Shown here: positions 24,166 to 32,398 of the stretch, piece after piece
Layout: every line of letters starts with the position of its first letter
How positions within the stretch are numbered: position 1 is the first letter of the stretch
NCBI GenBank assembly: GCA_900114805.1
Contig: FOZN01000004.1
Location: forward strand, 62,001 to 126,000
From: Agrococcus baldri
GTDB taxonomy: Bacteria > Actinomycetota > Actinomycetes > Actinomycetales > Microbacteriaceae
Direction of reading: 5' to 3'
DNA length: 64,000 nucleotides
Program-made: the position numbers and the translations under genes
Notes under the pieces: generated by a model
Told to the model about the DNA's origin: nothing
The model's database searches: none
Seen by the model: the letters and a program-made list of their open reading frames with translations, nothing else

Positions 24166-24789
24166 TCAGCGGGGCGGCAGCTCGAGCAGCAGCCCGCCGT
24201 GTGCGCTGGTCACGACGCCGAGCTGCGCGAGCAGCGCCTGGGCTTCCGGTAGGGCGGCGTCCGCGACGGTGAGCCGCAGCGCGGCCGCGGCATCAGCGCC
24301 GTAGTCGAGGTGCGGCTCGTGGCCGGCGCTGCGCAGCGCGTGCTCGATGCGGGGCGCGTCGGCGATCGGCACGGTGCCGATGAGCTCGCTCGCCGGCACG
24401 CGCGCCAGCCGGCCCGCTGCGTCGAGGGCCTCCGCCGCGATGCCGCCGTAGGCGCGCACGAGCCCGCCGGTGCCGAGCTTCACGCCGCCGAACCAGCGCA
24501 CCACGAGCACGGCGACATCCGTCAGGTCGCGGCCGGCGATGGCCGAGAGGATCGGCGCACCCGCAGTGCCGGCCGGTTCGCCGTCGTCGTTCGAACGGCT
24601 GGCCTCGCCGTTCGGCCCGGCGACCCCGGCGCTGCAGACATGCCGCGCATCGGGATGGGCGCGGCGCGCTGCTCGGACGAGCACGGGCAGCTCGTCGAGC
24701 GAGTCGATGCGGTGCGCCGTCGCAACGAAGCGCGAGCGCGAGACCTCGATCTCGGCACTCGCGCTCCGCGCGATCGTCGGCCTCGCCAT
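24166..24789 (-). CDS. YigZ/IMPACT family protein
   Basis: Encodes 207 residues. The N-terminal UPF0029 domain holds the family hallmarks SRFVATAHRIDS, HPDARHVCSAGV, NDDGEPAGTAGAPIL and VVLVVRWFGGVKLGTGGL (the last shown here as VLVVRWFGGVKLGTGGLVRA). A C-terminal DUF1949 ferredoxin-like domain follows (about 140-205). In E. coli YigZ and yeast or mammalian IMPACT the domain interacts with the translation apparatus or its stress kinases. The bacterial role remains loosely defined. Flanked by the kinase-like gene (convergent) and a 140-base gap without visible genes. Confidence 0.92.
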   Translation of the reverse strand: MARPTIARSASAEIEVSRSRFVATAHRIDSLDELPVLVRAARRAHPDARHVCSAGVAGPNGEASRSNDDGEPAGTAGAPILSAIAGRDLTDVAVLVVRWFGGVKLGTGGLVRAYGGIAAEALDAAGRLARVPASELIGTVPIADAPRIEHALRSAGHEPHLDYGADAAAALRLTVADAALPEAQALLAQLGVVTSAHGGLLLELPPR

Positions 24790-24930
24790 GCGCCCATCCT
24801 CTCGCCTCCGTGCACGGCCACCCCGGCGGCAGGCACGGATCTACGGGTATGTGCGCGCACCGGAGCGCTGAGAGAGTAGATCGCCCTGCATATGCTGGCT
24901 CGCTCGGGTGGTGAGGCCGGCCGCGTGGTG

Positions 24931-26283
24931 TCAGGCGGGCTCGGCGACGCGCTCCTCGGTGAGCGCCTGCGCGGCGTCGGCGTCCTCGTCGCCGAGGTGA
25001 CGCATCCGCTGTGCCATGACTGCGCCGACGAGCGTCAGCGCTGACAGCACGGCGAGCACGATGCCGGGGTGCCACCAGGCGCCGCCGGTGAGCACGCCGA
25101 GCTCGGCGGTGAGGTAGGGGATGAAGCCGGCGAGCACCGCGGCGAGCGCGTACGCGACCGAGAGCGCCGAGTAGGCGTGGCGGCCGTGGAAGAGCTCCTG
25201 CATGGTGCCGCCGAGCGCCGCCCACGATGCGGTCGGCAGGATGCCGCCGACGACCATGAGCGTGACCAGCACCGCGAAGGTCGCGCTGCCCAGCAGCCAG
25301 TAGACGGGGAAGGCGATCAGCAGGGTGCCGAGCGCGCCCAGCGCCACCACGCGCGCGGAGCCGATGCGGGTCGCCAGCCAGCCGAAGAAGGGGACGGCGG
25401 CGAACTGCAGCAGGCCGCCGATGGTGGCCGCGGTGAGCAGCTGCATCTCGTCGAACCCGAGCGTCGCGACGCCGTAGCCCATCGTGTAGGTGTTCATCAG
25501 CGAGTAGGAGCCGATGCCCAGCAGGGCGACCAGGATAGCGACGCCGAACGCGGCGGGCTGCGTGCGGATGGCGGCGAGCACCGGCATCCGCTCGCGCCCG
25601 CCGGTCGACGCGAGCGCCTTGAAGACCGGCGTCTCGTCGATCGACCAGCGCAGGTAGAGCGAGACCGCGATGAGCGGGATGGCGATGAGGAACGGGATGC
25701 GCCAGCCCCAGGCCGCCATCGCCTCCGGCCCGAGCCCGAAGAACATCGTCAGCATCAGGCCGCCCGCGGCGACCGAGCCGATGGGGGAGCCCAGCTGCGG
25801 CAGCGAGGCGAAGAACGGGCGCCGCCGGGCGTCGGCGTGCTCGGTCGCCAGCAGCACCGCACCGCCCCACTCGCCGCCGAGCGAGAGCCCCTGCACGATG
25901 CGCAGCAGCACGATGGCGACCGCGCCGAACAGGGCCCAGCCGTCGCCGGTGGGCAGCAGCCCGACCATCCCGGTCGCGACGCCCATCAGGGCAATGGTGA
26001 TCAGCAGCGTCGAGCGGCGGCCGATGCGGTCGCCGAGGTGGCCGAACACCACGGCGCCGATGGGGCGGACCACGAAGGCGATGCCGATCGTCGCGAACGA
26101 CGCCAGCAGCGCCCCCGCCGGGCCGAGGGCGGCGAAGAAGAACGGGCCGGCGAAGAAGGCGGCGAAGTAGGAGTAGGTGTAGAAGTCGTACGACTCGAGC
26201 GCGGTGCCGACGGTTGCGGCAGCGGCGACCCGCCGGGTCGCGGTGTGCGGCCGCGCGGGGGCGGCTGCTGAGATGGTGGTCAC
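24931..26283 (-). CDS. MFS transporter of the metabolite:H+ symporter (MHS) type
   Basis: Encodes 450 residues with about twelve transmembrane helices. The first helix region contains GTALESYDFYTYSYFAAFF, typical of MHS proteins such as ProP, ShiA and KgtP. The cytoplasmic loop 2-3 motif is GHLGDRIGRRSTLL. QGLSLGGEWGGAVLL in helix 4-5 is the MHS signature. It should import an organic acid, osmolyte or similar compound with protons; the substrate cannot be predicted. The GTG start at 26283 has AGGAG five to ten bases upstream. An ATG at 26412 is in frame but lies inside the divergent regulator gene. Expression is probably controlled by the TetR protein encoded 79 bases away on the other strand. 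Confidence 0.9.
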   Translation of the reverse strand: MTTISAAAPARPHTATRRVAAAATVGTALESYDFYTYSYFAAFFAGPFFFAALGPAGALLASFATIGIAFVVRPIGAVVFGHLGDRIGRRSTLLITIALMGVATGMVGLLPTGDGWALFGAVAIVLLRIVQGLSLGGEWGGAVLLATEHADARRRPFFASLPQLGSPIGSVAAGGLMLTMFFGLGPEAMAAWGWRIPFLIAIPLIAVSLYLRWSIDETPVFKALASTGGRERMPVLAAIRTQPAAFGVAILVALLGIGSYSLMNTYTMGYGVATLGFDEMQLLTAATIGGLLQFAAVPFFGWLATRIGSARVVALGALGTLLIAFPVYWLLGSATFAVLVTLMVVGGILPTASWAALGGTMQELFHGRHAYSALSVAYALAAVLAGFIPYLTAELGVLTGGAWWHPGIVLAVLSALTLVGAVMAQRMRHLGDEDADAAQALTEERVAEPA

Positions 26284-26362
26284 GGGATGCTCCTCGCAGG
26301 GCGCCGACGGCGGCGCTGATATCAATACCGGGTGCAACAATAGACCGCTGGAAGGATTCCGC
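26284..26362. promoter_or_regulatory. Shared control region of MFS and TetR genes
   Basis: A 79-base divergent intergenic region. CAATA occurs twice (26323-26327 and 26338-26342) with a ten-base gap, and GATATC lies just left of them. These AT-rich elements stand out from the GC-rich surroundings and could be promoter boxes or half-sites for the TetR protein. No clean palindrome was found. Confidence 0.4.
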
Positions 26363-26965
26363 ATGACTTCGCAGAGAGGGCCGGGAAGGCCGCGCGCGTC
26401 GAGCGCCGCCACGATCCACGAGGCAGCCCTCGAGCTGTTCCTCGAGCGCGGCTACGACGCGGTCAGCGTCGACGACATCGCCCGCCGCGCGGGGGTCTCC
26501 CGCGGCACCTTCTTCTCGTACTGCGACTCGAAGGCCGACGCGCTCTGGGGCGTCCTCGACGCCGCGATCGAGCGTGCCGGCGACGCGATCGCCGACGGGC
26601 AGGGGGATGCGCTGCAGCGGCTGGTGGACGCGATCGCGCGGGCGGTCGAGCCGTGGGGCAGCACGCCCCCGACCGCGCTGCGGGACGCGCAGGCGATGGG
26701 CGCCGTGCAGGCGCTGCGCGATGGCGCGCCAGCCCGCCTGCAGCCGCTGGTCGACCGTGCGGCGCTCGCCCTCGCGCTCGAGCACGACGCGCTGCCCGAG
26801 TCGGCGGATGCGGCGGTCGCGCCGGTCGCGGTCGTCGCCGCCGCGTGCGCCGCGCTGGTCGCGTGGACGGGCACGGCTGCCCGCTCCTCCGCCGCGCTCG
26901 CGGTGCGTGACGCGATCGAGCCGATCGCCGCAGCATTACGAATGCGCAACGATCCGCACTGCTGA
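26363..26965 (+). CDS. TetR-family transcriptional regulator
   Basis: Encodes 200 residues. The N-terminal helix-turn-helix (about residues 12-60) contains IHEAALELFLERGYDAVSV, then DDIARRAGVSRGTFFSYCDSK, the standard TetR pattern. The C-terminal ligand domain is Ala-rich and helical, without recognisable specificity. The ATG at 26363 has GGAAGGA seven bases upstream. Upstream in-frame ATGs would extend into the transporter gene. The divergent layout with the MHS transporter strongly suggests that it controls that gene in response to the transported compound or a metabolite of it. Confidence 0.88.
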   Translation: MTSQRGPGRPRASSAATIHEAALELFLERGYDAVSVDDIARRAGVSRGTFFSYCDSKADALWGVLDAAIERAGDAIADGQGDALQRLVDAIARAVEPWGSTPPTALRDAQAMGAVQALRDGAPARLQPLVDRAALALALEHDALPESADAAVAPVAVVAAACAALVAWTGTAARSSAALAVRDAIEPIAAALRMRNDPHC

Positions 26966-27013
26966 CGCCGCGCCTCCGTCGCGCCCCCTTCGCTGCCGCG
27001 CAGGATGGGGGAC

Positions 27014-27895
27014 ATGAGGCCCGGACCTCGGATGGTCACGGTCGCCGCGGCACTGCTGACAGTCACGGCGATGGTCGGCTGCGGCCTCATGCCGACTGCA
27101 CCGGAGGCAGTCTCGGTCACACCGCCGCCCTCCGTCACCGAGCCGCCCGCGGTCGTCGCACCGCCGGCCGAGACGGCGCGGCCGCCGCTGTCGCCGGCGA
27201 CGGAGGTGCCGCTGGCGCCCGTGCCGACCGTGCACGGCCCGTACGTGCCGCCGGTGCCGCAGCCCGACCCATCCGCCACGCCCTCACCCGCCGCCACACC
27301 CAGCCCGAGCGCGGGGCCGAGCCCGGGGCCGAACCCTGGGCCGACGCCTGCGCCGAGTCCTGACCCGGCCCGGCTGCTCGCGCTGCTGCCGATGGCGCAC
27401 GAGCTGCCGCAGCTGCGCTGGGCGAGCGCTCGCGGCGAGCGCACGGCGGCGTGGAGCGAGATGGCGTCCGCTGCCGCGACGACGCCTGAGATCGCGATCG
27501 TGCACGTCGGCGCCGCGCGCGAGGCCGGGGGTGCCTGCGCCGCTGCGGCCGAGGCTGTCGACGGGGCCGCGATCGAGGCTGCGGCAGCCTCGTTCGCAGC
27601 CGAGCCCGCGCCCGGCGCGCCGTTCGACCTGGTGCTGGTGCGCTACCCGTCACCGACGGCGGCCGCGCAGGCCCTCGCCGCGCTGCAGCGGCTCGGCATC
27701 GACTGCGCGGGCGTCGAGACCGACACCGGTGAGTTCGGGGCAGGACAGAGCGCGCACGGGCCGACCGCGCTGCTGCGCGCGGCCGACGCCGTGCTCATCG
27801 CCGAGGCGACCGTGATCGACGCCCTGCTGGTCACGGTGCTGCACGAGGGCGCGCCTCCCGAGGCGGTCGCGACGCTCCTGGCTGCACCGCGCTGA
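27014..27895 (+). CDS. Putative lipoprotein with long proline-rich linker
   Basis: Encodes 293 residues. A short basic start (MRPGPR) and a hydrophobic stretch lead to the lipobox MVGC, with Cys23 as probable lipidation site. Residues 25-120 or so are a low-complexity linker rich in Pro, Ser, Thr and Ala, with PSP and GP repeats (for example SAGPSPGPNPGPTPAPSPDP). The C-terminal domain (about 125-290) is ordered and ends with a repeated Ala-rich helix pattern; it begins LLALLPMAHELPQLRWA. No family is recognised. The shape suggests a domain held away from the membrane across the cell wall. The alternative ATG at 27005 would add three residues. Confidence 0.7.
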   Translation: MRPGPRMVTVAAALLTVTAMVGCGLMPTAPEAVSVTPPPSVTEPPAVVAPPAETARPPLSPATEVPLAPVPTVHGPYVPPVPQPDPSATPSPAATPSPSAGPSPGPNPGPTPAPSPDPARLLALLPMAHELPQLRWASARGERTAAWSEMASAAATTPEIAIVHVGAAREAGGACAAAAEAVDGAAIEAAAASFAAEPAPGAPFDLVLVRYPSPTAAAQALAALQRLGIDCAGVETDTGEFGAGQSAHGPTALLRAADAVLIAEATVIDALLVTVLHEGAPPEAVATLLAAPR

Positions 27896-27922
27896 GCGGC
27901 TCGGCAGCGGAGTCGGGGCGCC

Positions 27923-28777
27923 TCAGACGTCGAGCAGGCGGCGCAGCGCCGGGTCGTGCGGCGAGACCGGCAGCGGCTGCCCGTCGACGCTCGTCACCCG
28001 CGCCAGCAGCCGGCCGGAGGAGAGCAGCCACGCGCCGTCGCTGGCCCGCAGGTCGTCGGGGCTGAGCGTCTCGAAGGCCACGTCGAGGCCCTCCGCCGGC
28101 GCGTCGCGCGTGAGGTGCTCGAGCGTGATCGAGGCGAGGATGCCGTCCTGCCGCGGCGTCAGCAGCCGGCCGCCCCGGTCGACGACGAGCGTCGAGGTGG
28201 GGCCCTCGAGCAGCGCGCCCGCGGGTGAGACGAAGACCACGTCGTCGAAGCCGTGCTGCGCCGCGTGCCGCTTGGCGGCCATGTTGATCGAGTACGACAG
28301 GCTCTTCGCGCCGGGCAGCAGCCACGGCATCGCGGCCACCTCGTCGCCGTCGTGCCCGCGACCGAGCAGCGTGATGGCGACACCGCGCTGCCGTTCGGCG
28401 ATGGCGGATGCGCCCAGCGGCGCCATGAGGGCGAAGGCCGTCGCGCCGCCGCCCGATTCCGCACCGCGGGTCAGCACCAGTCGGATGATGGCCTCCGGCT
28501 CGGCGCCGAAGTCCCACGCCGCGACGAGCGCATCGATGGCGCGGTCGAAGCCCGCGCGGTCGGGGGCGGGCAGCTGCAGGATCTCGGCCGAGCGCTCGAG
28601 CCGGTCGAGGTGCGCCTCGCGGTCGCGCACGTGCGGTGCACCGTCGGCGCCGGAGCGGACGAGCGTCGCGTCGAAGACGCCGTCGCCGCGCACGACGCCC
28701 AGGTCGTCAGCGCGGATGATCGGGTGCGCGACGTCGACGATGGAGCCGTCGAGCAGCGCGAGCAGCGGCGCGCTCAT
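27923..28777 (-). CDS. pabC: Class IV PLP-dependent aminotransferase / aminodeoxychorismate lyase
   Basis: Encodes 284 residues of the fold-type IV PLP family shared by branched-chain aminotransferase and 4-amino-4-deoxychorismate lyase. Landmarks are GVVRGDGVFDATLVR near the N-terminus, the Schiff-base lysine in PGAKSLSYSINM, and VVFVSPAGALLEGPTSTL, which binds the cofactor phosphate. The length and the LEGPTSTL variant favour the lyase that forms p-aminobenzoate for folate, but a D-amino-acid or branched-chain transaminase cannot be ruled out. Its ATG overlaps the stop of the upstream lipoprotein gene (ATGA). folC lies about 7 kb away and is not part of this unit. Confidence 0.8.
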   Translation of the reverse strand: MSAPLLALLDGSIVDVAHPIIRADDLGVVRGDGVFDATLVRSGADGAPHVRDREAHLDRLERSAEILQLPAPDRAGFDRAIDALVAAWDFGAEPEAIIRLVLTRGAESGGGATAFALMAPLGASAIAERQRGVAITLLGRGHDGDEVAAMPWLLPGAKSLSYSINMAAKRHAAQHGFDDVVFVSPAGALLEGPTSTLVVDRGGRLLTPRQDGILASITLEHLTRDAPAEGLDVAFETLSPDDLRASDGAWLLSSGRLLARVTSVDGQPLPVSPHDPALRRLLDV

Positions 28778-29262
28778 GCCGTGCCCGCGCAGAACTCCTG
28801 CAGCGCGGTGACCTGCTCGCCGAGCTCGGTCAGGCCCGATCCGATGCGCTCGAAGGCTGAGGTGTCGCCGGCTGAGATCGACTCGGTGGCGTCGGCGACC
28901 AGCGCATCCCAGCCGGCCTGGATCTCGCCGATGCGCCCGAGCAGCGCCGGGTCGGTCACTCTCGTCTCGAGATCGCCGATGCGCTCGGTGATGCCGCCGA
29001 GCAGCGCGAGCGCCCCCAACGGGTCAGTGCCGAGCCTCGAGCCGATCTGACCGAGGTCGGTGGCGATGCTCGACACCTCCGCCACCAGCTGCGCGCACTG
29101 CTGCGCCTGCGTGCCGGGCTCGGCGGAGCCCGAGGGCGCCGGCTCGGCCGTCGGCACCGGCGGCATCGAGGGCGAGGGCAGGAGTCCGCACCCGCTCACG
29201 AGCAGACCGGCGACGAGGACCGCGGCGGCCGCGCCGGTGCGGGCGGAGCGATTCATGAGCAT
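28774..29262 (-). CDS. Small putative lipoprotein
   Basis: Encodes 162 residues. The signal peptide ends in the lipobox LVSGC, with Cys25 as probable lipid attachment site. A Pro/Ser/Ala linker follows (residues 26-55), then a helical domain with regular hydrophobic spacing (EVSSIATDLGQIGSRLG and later segments), perhaps a short helical bundle or coiled coil. A single later pair of cysteines is present. No family is recognised. A TACCCT box (complement of 29269-29274) ends six bases before the ATG, so the transcript is probably leaderless. The stop codon overlaps the PabC-like gene start by four bases, so the two are co-expressed, which is an odd pairing of functions. Confidence 0.7.
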   Translation of the reverse strand: MLMNRSARTGAAAAVLVAGLLVSGCGLLPSPSMPPVPTAEPAPSGSAEPGTQAQQCAQLVAEVSSIATDLGQIGSRLGTDPLGALALLGGITERIGDLETRVTDPALLGRIGEIQAGWDALVADATESISAGDTSAFERIGSGLTELGEQVTALQEFCAGTA

Positions 29263-29377
29263 GCGCCGAGGGTACTGCCGCGCCCTATGACGCGGGCCCC
29301 GCCGGGTGGGGGAAACCCCCACAAGGCTTCCGGGGATCCGCCGGGCGCACGGCGCTCGCGCGGCCTAGCGTTGAGGC

Positions 29378-30616
29378 ATGCAACGAACCGGTCCGCTCCT
29401 GGCCACGATCGCGCACCTCGCGATCCTCGGCTCCATCGGCATCCCCATCCTGATCACGATCGTCACGCTGGCCGCGGCCGGCATCGGCACCCTCGTGGTG
29501 CTGGTCGGGTTCCTGCTGCTGGCGCTCGCGCTGCTGGGCATCCTCGCGGTCGCCTGGTTCGAGCGCGAACGTGTCGCGGGCCTCTACGGCGTCGACGTGC
29601 CGGCCGCGGTCTTCCGCCCCTCGTACCGCACCGACTGGCTGCGCCTGCCCCACCGCCTGCTGCGCATCCTCACCGACGGCCAGCACTGGCGAGCGGTGCT
29701 CTCCTTCTTCCTCGCGAGCCTGTTCGGCGCCCTCACGCTGCCGCTGCTGACGCTCGTCGGCATCGGCGTCCCGCTCGCGCTCGCGGGTCTCGGGGACGCC
29801 GAGCGAGTCGGGATCCCGCTCACCTCGATCGCCGTGCCCGTCGAGTGGGCACCGCTGGTCGGGCTGCTCTCGCTGGTCGCCGGCATCGCCGGCACCATCG
29901 CGCTCGCCGTCGCGCATCGCAACATCACCACGGGCCTGCTCGTGCCCGACGACCGCGAGCGCCTCGAGCGCGAGGCCCGCGCGGAGCGCGAGCGCCGCCA
30001 CGGCGCCGTGCGCGCGGCCGACTTCGACCGCACCCGCATCGAGCGCGACCTGCACGACGGCGTCCAGCCAAGGCTTGTCTCGATCGCGATGCAGCTGGGC
30101 ATGGCGCGCGACAAGATCGAGAGCGACCCGGTGGCCGCGATGCAGCTGATCGACGAGGCCCACGCGTCGTCGAAGTCGGCCGTCACCGAGCTGCGCCAGG
30201 TCGCCCGCGGCATCCATGTCGCCGTGCTCGACGACCGCGGCCTGGACGCCGCCGTCTCAGCACTCGCGGCCCGCAGCGTCGTGCCGGTCGAGATCGACGC
30301 CCGCATCGAGAACCGCTGCAGCCGCGACGCCGAGACCGCCGTCTACTTCGCGATCGCCGAGGGCATCACGAACGCGCAGAAGCACTCCCGTGCCAGCCGC
30401 ATCCGCATCGCCATCCGCACGCGCCGATCCGAGACCGGCACCGCCTCGCTGTGGGCGCGGGTCGAGGACGACGGCATCGGCGGCGCCGAGCGCCAGCCCG
30501 GCGGCGGCATCGACGGGCTCGCCAACCGCGTCGCCGGCGTCGGCGGCACGCTCACCATGTCCAGCCCCGCCGGGGGCCCGACCGCGATCGAGGTGGACGT
30601 CCCGTGCGCATCCTGA
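29378..30616 (+). CDS. Two-component sensor histidine kinase (HisKA_3 type)
   Basis: Encodes 412 residues. The N-terminal part has four hydrophobic segments (about residues 10-60 and 105-180) forming a small membrane sensor domain of the kind found in many actinobacterial NarL/DesK-like kinases. The phosphoacceptor is His226 in IERDLHDGVQPRL. The dimerisation helix is followed by a GHKL ATPase domain with VYFAIAEGITNAQKHS (N box) and VEDDGIGGA (D/F box), then GGIDGLANRVAGVGG. TAGCGT at 29366-29371 lies six bases before the ATG, suggesting leaderless transcription. It overlaps the response regulator gene by 13 bases. The stimulus is unknown; the DUF4097 partner suggests a cell-envelope link. 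Confidence 0.92.
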   Translation: MQRTGPLLATIAHLAILGSIGIPILITIVTLAAAGIGTLVVLVGFLLLALALLGILAVAWFERERVAGLYGVDVPAAVFRPSYRTDWLRLPHRLLRILTDGQHWRAVLSFFLASLFGALTLPLLTLVGIGVPLALAGLGDAERVGIPLTSIAVPVEWAPLVGLLSLVAGIAGTIALAVAHRNITTGLLVPDDRERLEREARAERERRHGAVRAADFDRTRIERDLHDGVQPRLVSIAMQLGMARDKIESDPVAAMQLIDEAHASSKSAVTELRQVARGIHVAVLDDRGLDAAVSALAARSVVPVEIDARIENRCSRDAETAVYFAIAEGITNAQKHSRASRIRIAIRTRRSETGTASLWARVEDDGIGGAERQPGGGIDGLANRVAGVGGTLTMSSPAGGPTAIEVDVPCAS

Positions 30617-31296
30617 TCTGCGAGGACAGCGTCCTGCTCCGCGAGGGCATCGCGCGCCTCCTCACCGACGCCGGCCACGACGTGGTCGCGCAGCTGCCCG
30701 ACGCGACCGCGCTCGAGGCCGCCATCGCCGCCCACGACCCCGAGCTCGCGGTGCTCGACGTGCGCATGCCGCCGACGCGCACCAACGAGGGCATCCTCGC
30801 CGCGATCGGCATCCGCTCGCGCGGCGAGCGGCCCCGGGTGCTGGTGCTCTCGCAGTACGTCGAGGAGCGCTACGCGGCCGACCTGATCGCCAGCGGCACC
30901 GCGGGCTTCGGCTACCTGCTGAAGGACCGCGTCGCCGACGTGCGCGACTTCCTCGCCGCCGTCGAGCAGGTCGCCGCGGGCGGCACCGTGCTCGACCCGG
31001 AGGTCGTCAGCCAGCTGCTCGCGCGCCGCCGCCGCGACACCCGCATGGAGCGCCTCACCCCGCGCGAGCGGCAGGTGCTCGCACTCATGGCGGAGGGCTC
31101 GTCGAACCAGACGATCGCCGACCGCCTCTACGTCTCGGCCGGCAGCGTCGAGAAGCACATCTCCGCCGTGTTCCAGAAGCTCGAGCTCGAGCCCGAGGAC
31201 GGCAACCGCCGCGTGCTCGCGGTGCTCGCGCACCTCGACGCCCCCACATCCACCGACCAGACCAGCGCGCCCGACGCGACCGGAGGCATCCGATGA
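30604..31296 (+). CDS. LuxR/NarL-type response regulator
   Basis: Encodes 230 residues. The receiver domain (1-120) has the acidic pair in RILICEDSVLLREG, the phosphorylated Asp52 in LAVLDVRMPPTRTNEG and the conserved Lys in YLLKDRVADV. The C-terminal LuxR helix-turn-helix is at about 155-215 (LTPRERQVLALMAEGSSNQT, then VSAGSVEKHI). It is the cognate partner of the kinase encoded upstream, with a 13-base overlap, and probably controls this operon and unknown other targets. The final twenty residues form a Thr/Ser/Asp-rich tail not needed for the fold. The ATGA overlap with the next gene completes the operon. Confidence 0.94.
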   Translation: MRILICEDSVLLREGIARLLTDAGHDVVAQLPDATALEAAIAAHDPELAVLDVRMPPTRTNEGILAAIGIRSRGERPRVLVLSQYVEERYAADLIASGTAGFGYLLKDRVADVRDFLAAVEQVAAGGTVLDPEVVSQLLARRRRDTRMERLTPRERQVLALMAEGSSNQTIADRLYVSAGSVEKHISAVFQKLELEPEDGNRRVLAVLAHLDAPTSTDQTSAPDATGGIR

Positions 31297-32129
31297 CCAT
31301 CCCCACCCCCACGAGCACCAGCCGCCCTGGCCGCTGGATCAGCATCGTCGTGATCGTGCTCGGCGCGATCGCCATCCTCTACGGCGTCGGCGGCGGGGTG
31401 CTGCGCGGCTTCGGCTCGCACCAGGCCACCAGCAACGACTACAGCGCCGACGCGAGCGGTGTCGAAGAGCTGCACATCGACAGCTCGGCATCGGCGTTCG
31501 AGATCCGCTTCGCCGACGTCGACGAGGCGACGCTCGAGGTCACCACCAACGGCGGCCCGGTGCAGCAGTGGCGCCTCGAGCGGGAGGGCGATGTGCTCTC
31601 GGTCGACACCGACTGGCGCTGGAACTGGCTCGGCTTCGGCATCATCCTCGGCGACCGGGTCGGCGAGGAGCGCGCCGTCCTCACCCTGCCCGCCGAGCTC
31701 GAGCACCGCGGCCTCGGCCTCGAGGTGGGCGTCTCCGCCGGCAGCTTCGAGGCCTCGGGCGACTGGGGTGCCGCCTCGGTCGAGCTGAGCGCCGGCGACG
31801 TCGACCTCGCGGGCACGGCCGAGTCGCTCGCGGTCGAGGTCTCGGCCGGGGAGGCGCGCATCGAGGTGGGCACCGCTGGAGCCGTCGACCTCGACGTGAG
31901 CGCCGGCCGCATCGTCGGCTCGCTGTCGGGGGAGCAGCCCGCATCGATCGACGCCCGCGTGAGCGCGGGCCGCATCGACCTGTCCATCCCGGACGGCGAG
32001 TACGCGGTGACGGAGGAGACCTCCGCCGGCAGCTCCGACGTGCACGTGGTCGACGACCCCAGCGCCACCTCCACGATCGACGTGCAGGTGAGCGCCGGCA
32101 ACGTGACGCTGCGCGGCGAGGGGCGCTGA
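31293..32129 (+). CDS. Membrane-anchored DUF4097-type beta-helix protein
   Basis: Encodes 278 residues. A single transmembrane helix near residues 15-33 (WISIVVIVLGAIAILYGVGGG) is followed by an extracytoplasmic domain. This domain contains seven spaced copies of a V/L/T-SAG motif (for example GVSAGSF, ELSAGDV, EVSAGEA, DVSAGRI, RVSAGRI). They are about 15-25 residues apart, which fits the right-handed beta-helical fold of DUF4097/DUF2807 proteins. These proteins often accompany sensor kinases or PspC-like membrane-stress systems. Here it is the third gene of a kinase/regulator operon with an ATGA overlap, so it may feed back on envelope sensing. This is inferred from context only. Confidence 0.8.
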   Translation: MTIPTPTSTSRPGRWISIVVIVLGAIAILYGVGGGVLRGFGSHQATSNDYSADASGVEELHIDSSASAFEIRFADVDEATLEVTTNGGPVQQWRLEREGDVLSVDTDWRWNWLGFGIILGDRVGEERAVLTLPAELEHRGLGLEVGVSAGSFEASGDWGAASVELSAGDVDLAGTAESLAVEVSAGEARIEVGTAGAVDLDVSAGRIVGSLSGEQPASIDARVSAGRIDLSIPDGEYAVTEETSAGSSDVHVVDDPSATSTIDVQVSAGNVTLRGEGR

Positions 32130-32161
32130 GCCCGAGCGTGGCGAGGGCCGGATCGGCGCGG

Positions 32162-32398
32162 TAGGATCTCTCCTACACGCACTGATCCGGCCATCACCGG
32201 GGAGCGGTCGGCAGAACGGCAGTCGGGCATCGTGAGGTGCAGGGCGGCTCACTAGATCCGAACGGGGCAGGCCCGTCACAGCCGATGGCCCGCAGCAGGC
32301 GCGGGCACGAAGCGGCGGGCCGGAAGGCCTGCAAGCGGGGTGGTACCGCGCGAGAGCGTCCCCGCATCCGAGAATCATGAGGATGCAGGAGACCCAGC
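32162..32398 (+). ncRNA. T-box leader controlling ileS, translational type
   Basis: The roughly 225-base leader has the T-box features. The T-box sequence GGGGTGGTACCGCG lies at 32337-32350. The arms GCGGGG and TCCCCGC fold around it as an antiterminator-like helix. A probable Stem I specifier loop has the Ile codon ATC at 32193-32195 within GGCCATCACCGGGGAGC. Downstream, GCATCC (32364-32369) can pair with GGATGC (32381-32386), next to the AGGAG RBS (32387-32391) of ileS. This points to control of translation initiation rather than transcription attenuation, as known for other actinobacterial ileS T-boxes. TAGGAT at 32162-32167 is a likely -10 box. Confidence 0.88.
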
